The translations under genes were made by a program, and so were the position numbers. This document shows, piece after piece, positions 24,747-31,436 of a DNA stretch of 32,208 nt. The notes under the pieces were generated by a model that searched no databases, was not told the DNA's origin, and saw only the letters and a program-made list of their open reading frames with translations. Source of the DNA: an uncultured Alphaproteobacteria bacterium (GTDB taxonomy: Bacteria > Pseudomonadota > Alphaproteobacteria > HIMB59 > GCA-002718135); contig CACJRY010000003.1 of NCBI GenBank assembly GCA_902595855.1, positions 121,098 through 153,305 on the forward strand, given 5' to 3'. Each line of letters starts with the position of its first letter. Position 1 is the stretch's first letter.

Positions 24747-24877
24747 TAGAAACTAGTTAACACAATTAAATATCCATATCAAATAGACTATAAAATAAAA
24801 ACATAGTAAATAAGTATATTTTACATTCATAAAATATATTTGTTAAATTAATTTAAATTATTATTTAGTCCTTATAA
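24747..24877. promoter_or_regulatory. Divergent intergenic region, PanB-like 1 / MocD-like operon
   Basis: This 131-nt AT-rich spacer lies between PanB-like gene 1 (minus) and the MocD-like gene (plus). It should contain the promoters of the whole oxygenase operon on one side and of PanB-like 1 and LysR on the other. It is the best candidate region for LysR binding, but I see no unambiguous operator. Confidence 0.4.
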
Positions 24878-25843
24878 ATGAAGACTGATGCAGAATATCA
24901 ATGGCCATATCATGGTTCAAAACTAATTCCAAAAGATAAGCTTAAACCTTTTCTTCAAAGAAATAATACAAATGGATTAATTCATCTATTCATGCATTTG
25001 GGACTTATCTTTCTTTCTGGTATTTTAATAAGTATTTCTAATAATATTTTTCTTAAAATAATATTAATGATAGCTCACGGTAGCTTCATAGCATTTTTAT
25101 ATGCTGGACTGCATGAGTGTATTCATAAATCTGCTTTTAAAAATAAAAAACTTAACGAATTTATTGGGTATTTTATAGGTTTTGTTCTGATGAGATCTTT
25201 TCTTAATGGTAGGTATAGGCACATGGCTCACCATACGTTTACACAACATCCAGAAAAAGATCCTGATAAAGTTGATTTTCCTTCAAGTTATTTTGAATAC
25301 CTAAAGCATGTAACCAGCTTTACGGTATGGATTAGAATAATAGATAATTTAATTAGACACTCTTTGGGTAAAATTAGTAAATCGGAAAAAGATTACATCC
25401 CTGAAAGTGAAATAAAATCTCTAATATTTGAGTCAAGAATGATGATGATCGGATATATTCTCATTTTTTTATGTTCATTTTATTTCAGCACTACTTTTTT
25501 TCTCATATACTGGCTTGTTCCAAGAATTCTTGGTGAGCCTTTTTTAAGATTAGTAAGAATGGTTGAACATACAGGCAAAGATGAAACAGCTGATATGATT
25601 CACAATACTAGAACTTCATTCCCAAGTGCATTTTTAAAATTTTTATATTGGAATATGCCTTATCATGTTGAACATCATCTCTACGCAAGCGTTCCCTTTT
25701 ATAGACTTCCTAAATTTCATAAACTAATTAAGCCTCATACTGAGGAGATTGAGCCATCAATATTTTCAGTACACATTGAAATACTCAAACAAATCTGGAA
25801 AAATAAAAAAAATAAAAAGAAAGAAAACTTGCTAAGAATTTAA
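24878..25843 (+). CDS. mocD: MocD-like membrane di-iron oxygenase (desaturase superfamily, B)
   Basis: This 321-residue membrane protein has histidine clusters HECIH (79-83), HMAHH (115-119) and HVEHH (263-267). The C-terminal pattern MVEHTGKDETADMIHNTRTS followed by YWNMPYHVEHHLYASVPFYRL matches, from memory, the MocD-type desaturase-like oxygenases. MocD with MocE and MocF is reported to demethylate the rhizopine 3-O-methyl-scyllo-inosamine in Sinorhizobium. Here the reductase and Rieske ferredoxin genes follow in order. The likely reaction is oxidative removal of an O-methyl group, or hydroxylation, of a sugar or cyclitol. It is less similar to desaturase-like proteins A and C than those are to each other. 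Confidence 0.78.
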   Translation: MKTDAEYQWPYHGSKLIPKDKLKPFLQRNNTNGLIHLFMHLGLIFLSGILISISNNIFLKIILMIAHGSFIAFLYAGLHECIHKSAFKNKKLNEFIGYFIGFVLMRSFLNGRYRHMAHHTFTQHPEKDPDKVDFPSSYFEYLKHVTSFTVWIRIIDNLIRHSLGKISKSEKDYIPESEIKSLIFESRMMMIGYILIFLCSFYFSTTFFLIYWLVPRILGEPFLRLVRMVEHTGKDETADMIHNTRTSFPSAFLKFLYWNMPYHVEHHLYASVPFYRLPKFHKLIKPHTEEIEPSIFSVHIEILKQIWKNKKNKKKENLLRI

Positions 25844-25928
25844 ATAACTAATTTTATAATCCTAAACATTATATAGAAAATTAGACTAATTGTTATAAAT
25901 TAATATTTGTATATAAATTGCCTTTTTT

Positions 25929-27173
25929 ATGAGTTTACAAAAAAAAATTTCAATTTTAGGAGCTGGGCAAGCAGGAGCATATGCTGCTAGCGAAATAAGG
26001 AAATATGACAAGGAATCTCAAATTACTATTTTTAGTGAAGAAAGCTATCTTCCTTATGAAAGACCTCCTTTATCAAAGGAATGTATAATTGGAAAAAAAA
26101 ATTTTGAAGAACTATCATTTTTTTCTAAAAGTTTTTATGAAGTAGAAAATATAAATATAAAATATCAAGCTGTTGAAAAAGTTAATTTTGAAAAAAAAAT
26201 CTTAATTACAAACGATAATCAAAACCATAACTATGACTCTTTACTTATAGCAACTGGTTCAAAAAATAGACAATTAAGTTATGATAAAGAAAATCAAGAT
26301 ATAAAAGATAACATTCTTTATTTAAGAAATATTGAAGATTGTAAAAAAATAAAAAAAATCATTGAGTCACACAATAAATTTGCAATTATTGGTGGAGGTT
26401 TTATTGGATTGGAAATTGCATCTAGCATATCTCAACTTGATAAAACTGCGCATATTATTGAAATGGGGCCACAAGTCATGGGAAGAATCATACCTTCGCA
26501 GATAGCTTCAATGGTATCTAAACATCATGAAAATAGAGGTAATTCGATTTTTGTAAATTCTAATATTTTATCAATAAAAAAAATTGATCGCGAATATCAA
26601 ATAGAGTTAAATAACAATAAAAAAATATTAGTTGATTTTATTATAGCTGGTATTGGATCATTTGCTAATGTAGATTTGTTCGAAAATACTTCTCTTAAAT
26701 TAGATAATGGAATTGTAACAGATGAGTTTTGTAGAACTTCCGAAAAAGATGTTTTTGCTGCTGGAGATGTATCAAATTTCTATCACCCTTTTTATAATTC
26801 GAGAATGAGACTAGAGTCTTATCAGCATGCTCAAAATCATGGAATTGCAGCAGCAAGAAATATACTTGGTCAAAACATTCCATATAATACAATACCCTGG
26901 ATGTGGTCTAATCAGTTTGATTTAAACATACAACTAATAGGTATATGCAATGATTTTGATCAAGAAGTCCAAAGAGGGGATAGCTTTGAAGAAGGAATTA
27001 TATATATTTATTTAAAAAATAAAAAAATAATGGGAGCATGTGGAATTGGAATTGCTGGAAAAGTAGGAAGAGATATTAAATTAGCAGGAAAAATATCAGA
27101 AAATGAAGTTGAGATTGATAAAAAACAATTGTTAAATAGAGAAGTAAAACTAAATAAACTTTTAAAAAAATGA
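25929..27173 (+). CDS. FAD-dependent ferredoxin reductase (MocF-like)
   Basis: This 414-residue flavoprotein passes electrons from NAD(P)H to a ferredoxin. It has the N-terminal dinucleotide fold ILGAGQAGAYAASEI, the family segment LPYERPPLSKE, the second fold FAIIGGGFIGLEIASS for NAD(P)H, and FAAGDVSNF for FAD. The C-terminal region with RLESYQHAQNHGIAAARNILG followed by PWMWSNQFDLNIQLIG is typical of oxygenase-coupled ferredoxin reductases. It sits between the MocD-like gene and the Rieske ferredoxin gene, so the three probably form one electron chain. It corresponds to MocF in the rhizopine system. Confidence 0.9.
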   Translation: MSLQKKISILGAGQAGAYAASEIRKYDKESQITIFSEESYLPYERPPLSKECIIGKKNFEELSFFSKSFYEVENINIKYQAVEKVNFEKKILITNDNQNHNYDSLLIATGSKNRQLSYDKENQDIKDNILYLRNIEDCKKIKKIIESHNKFAIIGGGFIGLEIASSISQLDKTAHIIEMGPQVMGRIIPSQIASMVSKHHENRGNSIFVNSNILSIKKIDREYQIELNNNKKILVDFIIAGIGSFANVDLFENTSLKLDNGIVTDEFCRTSEKDVFAAGDVSNFYHPFYNSRMRLESYQHAQNHGIAAARNILGQNIPYNTIPWMWSNQFDLNIQLIGICNDFDQEVQRGDSFEEGIIYIYLKNKKIMGACGIGIAGKVGRDIKLAGKISENEVEIDKKQLLNREVKLNKLLKK

Positions 27174-27223
27174 GATAGAGGGTGTTTACAAATTTATAAT
27201 CAAATTTATATGTATCAATAGAT

Positions 27224-27544
27224 ATGAGTGAAAATAATGAAAATTGGTTAGAAGTTTCAGATGAATCAGGAATTGAAGTTGAAGATATAGTTCGATTTGA
27301 CCATGATAATAAAACTTATTGTGTATACAAATTAGAAGACGGCTATTATGCAACAGATGGTTTTTGTACACATGAAGCTGTTCACTTAGAGGATGGTCTT
27401 GTTATAGATGATGAGATAGAATGCCCAATGCACCAAGGCATTTTTAAGATTAAAACAGGTGAAGCCATTAGCCCTCCTGCATGTGTTGATTTAAAAACTT
27501 ATCCAGTAAAAGTTGATAATGGTAAAATTTTCATTAAGATATAA
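27224..27544 (+). CDS. mocE: MocE-type Rieske [2Fe-2S] ferredoxin
   Basis: This 106-residue soluble Rieske ferredoxin carries the cluster motif C48-T-H50 and C67-P-M-H70, with 16 residues between. It has no oxygenase domain and no membrane anchor. Rieske ferredoxins with this CTHEAVHLEDG sequence next to desaturase-like genes are the MocE type of rhizopine catabolism. It would carry single electrons from the adjacent FAD reductase to the membrane di-iron oxygenases. As the only ferredoxin in the window, it may serve all four oxygenase-like proteins. Confidence 0.9.
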   Translation: MSENNENWLEVSDESGIEVEDIVRFDHDNKTYCVYKLEDGYYATDGFCTHEAVHLEDGLVIDDEIECPMHQGIFKIKTGEAISPPACVDLKTYPVKVDNGKIFIKI

Positions 27545-27570
27545 TCCTAATAACAAAATAATTTATCAAT

Positions 27571-28398
27571 ATGACTAGAAAAAAACTGACAGTTTATGAT
27601 TATCTAAGATGTAAAGGCAAAAGACAATTAAGTGTCCTTTTTGTCCATAGCGCTGATGAAGCTATGGCAGCTGAAGAAGCAGGTATTGATATGATTTGTA
27701 CCTCTCACGATGCCCCTCAATATGGAATCTACAATAGTTTTGATGAGCTTAAGAGAATAAGAGAAGCTGCACCTTCTTGTTTTATGCAATCAGGTGGAGC
27801 TGTTAATGTTGCCTCTGAATATGAAGCAATGAAATTAGCTCATAAATATTTAGAAGTTGGAGCTGACGTTGTTTATGGAGGAACTTGGAGTTACAAATGG
27901 ATCAGAGCTTTAAGAGATGAAAATATTCCTATCAATAGTCATGTAGGCTTAGTGCCTGGTAAAGCTTCTTGGATTGGTGGGTTTAGAGCCATAGGAAAAA
28001 CTGCTGATGAAGCGGCGGGTGTATTACAGCACACTCTTGAGTTACAAGAAGCAGGAGTAATTGGTGTAGAGTTAGAAGTTGTCCCTCCAAAAATTGCAAG
28101 CATTATTACTAAAAAAGTGAAAATTATGACGCTATCAATGGGAAGTGGATCAGGTTGTGATGGACAATATTTATTTGCAAATGATGTACTAGGCTATACT
28201 CAAGGACATATTCCTCGTCACGCAAGAATATATAAAGACTTTAAAAAAGAATTTGAACGATTACAAGTTCAGAGAATTGAAGCTTTTAAATCGTTTCATG
28301 AAGATACTATTAATAAAAAATTTGACGATCCCAAAATTACAGTTGGCATTGATGATAAGGAATATGATAAGTTTTTAAAACTTGCTGAAAAATTCTAA
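27571..28398 (+). CDS. PanB-like (ketopantoate hydroxymethyltransferase family) protein 2
   Basis: This 275-residue PanB-family barrel keeps SHVGLVPGKASWIGGFRAIGKT, LQEAGVIGVELEVVPPKIA and MGSGSGCDGQYLFANDVLG, the standard PanB landmarks. At the E. coli ligand positions, however, Asp45 reads His, Asp84 reads Gly, and Lys112 and Glu114 are absent; Glu181 is kept. The change parallels that in PanB-like 1, so both belong to a distinct subgroup. It is 3 nt upstream of desaturase-like gene C and downstream of the MocE-type ferredoxin gene. A role with the C1 unit or a keto-acid intermediate released by the oxygenases is my inference. Confidence 0.78.
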   Translation: MTRKKLTVYDYLRCKGKRQLSVLFVHSADEAMAAEEAGIDMICTSHDAPQYGIYNSFDELKRIREAAPSCFMQSGGAVNVASEYEAMKLAHKYLEVGADVVYGGTWSYKWIRALRDENIPINSHVGLVPGKASWIGGFRAIGKTADEAAGVLQHTLELQEAGVIGVELEVVPPKIASIITKKVKIMTLSMGSGSGCDGQYLFANDVLGYTQGHIPRHARIYKDFKKEFERLQVQRIEAFKSFHEDTINKKFDDPKITVGIDDKEYDKFLKLAEKF

Positions 28399-28401
28399 AT
28401 C

Positions 28402-29415
28402 ATGTTTGCTGGTGAAGTCGATTTGCAATCTTGGTACAAACCTGATGTAGATAAAAAAATTTTGAAAGAGCTATCAAAAAGATCAGATATTAAAGGATTT
28501 CTTGATATAGGTTTGTTTATTATAGCTTTGATAGCAAGTGGCTATCTTTGTATAATTACCTGGGGTACTTGGTGGGGTTTATTATCTTTGTTTCTTTATG
28601 GTAATATTTTTTATTGCAAAGTAATAAGTATCCAACACGAGACAAATCATGAGACTTATTTTAAAACAAGGGGACTCAATAAATTTGTTTATCATATAAC
28701 AAGTTTGCTTGGTGGTTTTGAAGCTGTTAGGTGGAAGTGGAGCCATTTTCATCATCATACACATACTATTTTTACTCATGAAGAAGTTTATGATTATGAA
28801 AATAATAGTCCAAGACCAACTGAACCAATACGCTTTCTTTTAAATTTCTTACCATTAGGTCCGATTATCAATATTCAAAAAGTTAGACATTTTACTCATT
28901 TTGAGATTATAAAACATTCACTAGGTATCATTTCATCAGTTGTTAAAATTACTGTTCCTCAGAATGAAATAAACAAAGTGGTAAATAGCTCTCGACTTTA
29001 TGTATTGTTTTGGCTTTTAGTGGTTATTATTTCAATTGTAATCGGATCGTGGCTTCCAATTATAATGATTTTACTACCACCTTTTTATGGAAACACCATT
29101 TTGATGATTTGTGCAATGACTCAACATGCAGGTTTAAAAGATAATGTTAAAGATCATCGAAAAAGTACGCGAACAGTAATTTTGAATCCTTTTTTTAGCT
29201 TTCTGTATTCAAATATGGAATATCATATTGAACATCATATCTTTCCAAAAATACCATGCCATAATCTCAAAGCTTTTCACAAAGTAGTAAAAAATCAAAT
29301 GCCTAAACCCAATTTAGGTGTAATTGATGCTTACAAGGCAATTATTCCTGCTATTTTTAAACAATCAAAAAACAAAGATTATTATATTAATGTGGAAGTT
29401 CCTAACAATTATTAG
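28402..29415 (+). CDS. Fatty-acid-desaturase-superfamily membrane di-iron protein (C)
   Basis: This 337-residue membrane protein has histidine clusters HETNH (79-83), HFHHH (115-119) and HIEHH (275-279), and TQHAGLKDNVKDHR near 240-253. It is the closest relative in the window of desaturase-like protein A, sharing length, motif spacing and the TRTVILNPFFSFLY stretch. It follows PanB-like gene 2 by 3 nt, so the pair are co-translated. Its place directly behind the reductase and Rieske genes suggests a second oxygenase using the same electron chain, acting on a small carbohydrate-like substrate rather than a lipid. Confidence 0.85.
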   Translation: MFAGEVDLQSWYKPDVDKKILKELSKRSDIKGFLDIGLFIIALIASGYLCIITWGTWWGLLSLFLYGNIFYCKVISIQHETNHETYFKTRGLNKFVYHITSLLGGFEAVRWKWSHFHHHTHTIFTHEEVYDYENNSPRPTEPIRFLLNFLPLGPIINIQKVRHFTHFEIIKHSLGIISSVVKITVPQNEINKVVNSSRLYVLFWLLVVIISIVIGSWLPIIMILLPPFYGNTILMICAMTQHAGLKDNVKDHRKSTRTVILNPFFSFLYSNMEYHIEHHIFPKIPCHNLKAFHKVVKNQMPKPNLGVIDAYKAIIPAIFKQSKNKDYYINVEVPNNY

Positions 29416-29484
29416 TAAAAAACAATGTTGAAATTAAATAAAAAGAGTTAGATATATTTTAATACAATAAAAAAGGCTCAATTG

Positions 29485-30492
29485 ATGGCAAAAGATAAAC
29501 TTAATGATGAAAATTTTGGAACAAGAGATAAAAGAGGTCACTGGAAACCTTTCGGTACGATAGCCATCAACCCACCAAAAGATATTTTTTTAAATCCGAT
29601 TAAGTTATTAAAATATTTTTTTAAATACCCGGGAATATTTTTTCCTTGGACATTTGTTTTTGGATTAATAACTGTTCTTACATATTTTTTCCTTACACCT
29701 TCTCTTGAAACAATGAAAACTTTTGAGATTGGTTGGATTTCTTTTATATTTTTTAGAAATTCAGCAATAATATTGGTATGGACTGGTTTATTTCATTTGA
29801 GGCTAAAAAAACAAGGTACCTCTTTTAAGTACAATCCTAAACCACTTGAAGAAAACAATCCTACTTTTTTATTTAATAATCAAACCAAAGATAATTTATT
29901 TTATACATTCTGTAGCGCTATTCCTTTATGGACAGCTTATGAAGTTATTACATTTTGGGCTTTTGCCAATCAGATAATCCCTTATGTCAGCTGGGAGGCG
30001 TATCCAATATACTGTTGTTTTATGTTTTTTTTAGTTCCTTTTATAAGAGATGCACATTTTTATTTGACACACCGATTGTTACATTGGGCTCCATTATACA
30101 AGATTGCTCATAAGGTTCATCATCGTAACACCAATACAGGTGCGTGGTCGGGCATGTCTATGCATCCAATTGAACACATACTCTATTTTTCTGGAATACT
30201 CATTCATTGGATTATTCCATCACATCCACTTGTAGCCATGTATCATGTTTTTCACGCTGGTCTAGCCCCTACACCTGGTCATACTGGTTATGAAAAAATG
30301 ACTTTTGAAAACGGTGTTACTATTCCTACGGGAGATTACATGCATTACATTCACCATAAATATTTTGAGTGTAATTATTCAGGTGGCAATACTAGTTTTT
30401 TGGATAAGTTAATGGGGACCTTCCATGATGGTTCTGAGCAAGCAACAAAAGAAATAATGGAGCGAATTAAAGATAAAGCACATTATTTATAA
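29485..30492 (+). CDS. Sterol desaturase/fatty acid hydroxylase-superfamily protein
   Basis: This 335-residue membrane protein belongs to the second di-iron hydroxylase superfamily (sterol desaturase type). Histidine motifs are HFYLTHRLLH (191-200), HKVHH (209-213), MHPIEH (226-231) and HYIHHKYFECNYSGG (287-301). ATG at 29485 is chosen over the adjacent TTG; AAAAGG lies about 8 nt upstream. It is a fourth di-iron membrane oxygenase in the locus, from a different superfamily than A-C, placed between desaturase-like C and the lactonase. Sterol metabolism is not suggested by any neighbour, so a hydroxylase role on the locus substrate is more likely. Confidence 0.85.
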   Translation: MAKDKLNDENFGTRDKRGHWKPFGTIAINPPKDIFLNPIKLLKYFFKYPGIFFPWTFVFGLITVLTYFFLTPSLETMKTFEIGWISFIFFRNSAIILVWTGLFHLRLKKQGTSFKYNPKPLEENNPTFLFNNQTKDNLFYTFCSAIPLWTAYEVITFWAFANQIIPYVSWEAYPIYCCFMFFLVPFIRDAHFYLTHRLLHWAPLYKIAHKVHHRNTNTGAWSGMSMHPIEHILYFSGILIHWIIPSHPLVAMYHVFHAGLAPTPGHTGYEKMTFENGVTIPTGDYMHYIHHKYFECNYSGGNTSFLDKLMGTFHDGSEQATKEIMERIKDKAHYL

Positions 30493-30502
30493 TCTCTAAA
30501 TA

Positions 30503-31396
30503 ATGTATAAAGTTGATCAATTATACGATTGTAAAAACACATTAGGTGAGGGCATAACTTATTCATCAATCAATAACTGCCTTTATTGGTTAGATATAGA
30601 TAACATATCTTCATTATTTAAAGTAAATTTAAGTTCTAATAAAAAAGAAATTTTCAACCTGCCCGAAATTGTAACTGCAACTTCAGTTAGATCTCATGAT
30701 GAGATAATTCTTGCTTCAAATAATGGACTCAATCTTTTTAATATTACAAAAAATAATTTTAAAAGAATAATTAATATTGAAGATAAATTATTATTTACAC
30801 GATCGAATGATGGGGGTTCTGATGCTTACGGAAGATTTTGGTTTGGTACTATGTATAATAATTTTGATAAAGATGGAAAAGATTTACCTATTAAGGAGAA
30901 TATTGGGAAATTATATAAAGTAGATATAAATAGAGAAATTTCAGTTGTTGAAGAAGGATTAGGTATTCCAAATACATTTGTATGGAGCCCAGATAATACA
31001 AAGTTTTACTTTACCGACACATTAAATGGCACAATTGTAAAATACAGTTTCGATTTAGATACAGGTCAGTTATCTAATAAAGAGAAATTTGCTTCCTTTG
31101 GGCGAGGATTTCCAGATGGCTCGACAATTGATACTGATGGTTGTCTTTGGAATTGTCGATGGGGAGGCTCTTGTATTGTAAGGTTTACACCAGATGGAAA
31201 AGTTGATCAGGTAATTGAAATGCCAGTTGAAAATATTACCAACTGTATTTTTGGAGACAAAGATAGGAAAACATTATTTGTCACCACTGCTAGCAACAAC
31301 GGAGAAAATCAAAATGCTTTGGATGGGAATTTGTTTGCGATAAACTTACCATATCAAGGCATGGAAGATAATATATCAAAATTAGAATTAAGCTAA
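30503..31396 (+). CDS. SMP-30/gluconolactonase family sugar lactonase
   Basis: This 297-residue six-bladed propeller hydrolyses sugar lactones to the free acids. The start motif LGEGITYSSINNCLYWLDID, the RSNDGGSDAYGRFWFGTM segment, the PNTFVWSPDNTKFYFTDT segment and FPDGSTIDTDGCLWNCRWGG supply the usual Glu, Asn, Asn and Asp metal ligands. There is no signal peptide, so it acts in the cytoplasm. It is 10 nt after the sterol-desaturase-like gene and 40 nt before the dehydratase. The lactonase-dehydratase pair is the standard core of non-phosphorylating sugar oxidation. No sugar dehydrogenase is seen within the window. Confidence 0.92.
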   Translation: MYKVDQLYDCKNTLGEGITYSSINNCLYWLDIDNISSLFKVNLSSNKKEIFNLPEIVTATSVRSHDEIILASNNGLNLFNITKNNFKRIINIEDKLLFTRSNDGGSDAYGRFWFGTMYNNFDKDGKDLPIKENIGKLYKVDINREISVVEEGLGIPNTFVWSPDNTKFYFTDTLNGTIVKYSFDLDTGQLSNKEKFASFGRGFPDGSTIDTDGCLWNCRWGGSCIVRFTPDGKVDQVIEMPVENITNCIFGDKDRKTLFVTTASNNGENQNALDGNLFAINLPYQGMEDNISKLELS

Positions 31397-31436
31397 TTAT
31401 TGCAAGCAGACTTTAGTATGTTAAAGTAAATTTATT

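Noticed and set aside
25848-25884. Inverted repeat CTAATTTT/AAAATTAG between the MocD-like and reductase genes
   Set aside because: The arms are short and AT-only apart from one pair, with a 21-nt loop; in this base composition it is likely chance and no T run follows.
23931-28398. PanB-like genes as pantothenate biosynthesis
   Set aside because: Key metal and catalytic positions of PanB are lost in both, no panC or panD is nearby, and two copies sit in a catabolic locus.
15413-29415. Desaturase-like genes as ordinary membrane-lipid desaturases
   Set aside because: The histidine boxes alone would allow it, but the neighbours are sugar transporters, a Rieske chain and sugar-acid enzymes, with no acyl-lipid genes. 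The MocD-type sequence features of protein B also argue against it. Not excluded for A and C without a phylogeny.
24878-30492. Carotenoid ketolase/hydroxylase cluster (CrtW/CrtZ-like)
   Set aside because: Both enzyme superfamilies occur in carotenoid pathways, but there is no phytoene synthase, desaturase (CrtI) or cyclase, and the Rieske/reductase pair is not part of that pathway.
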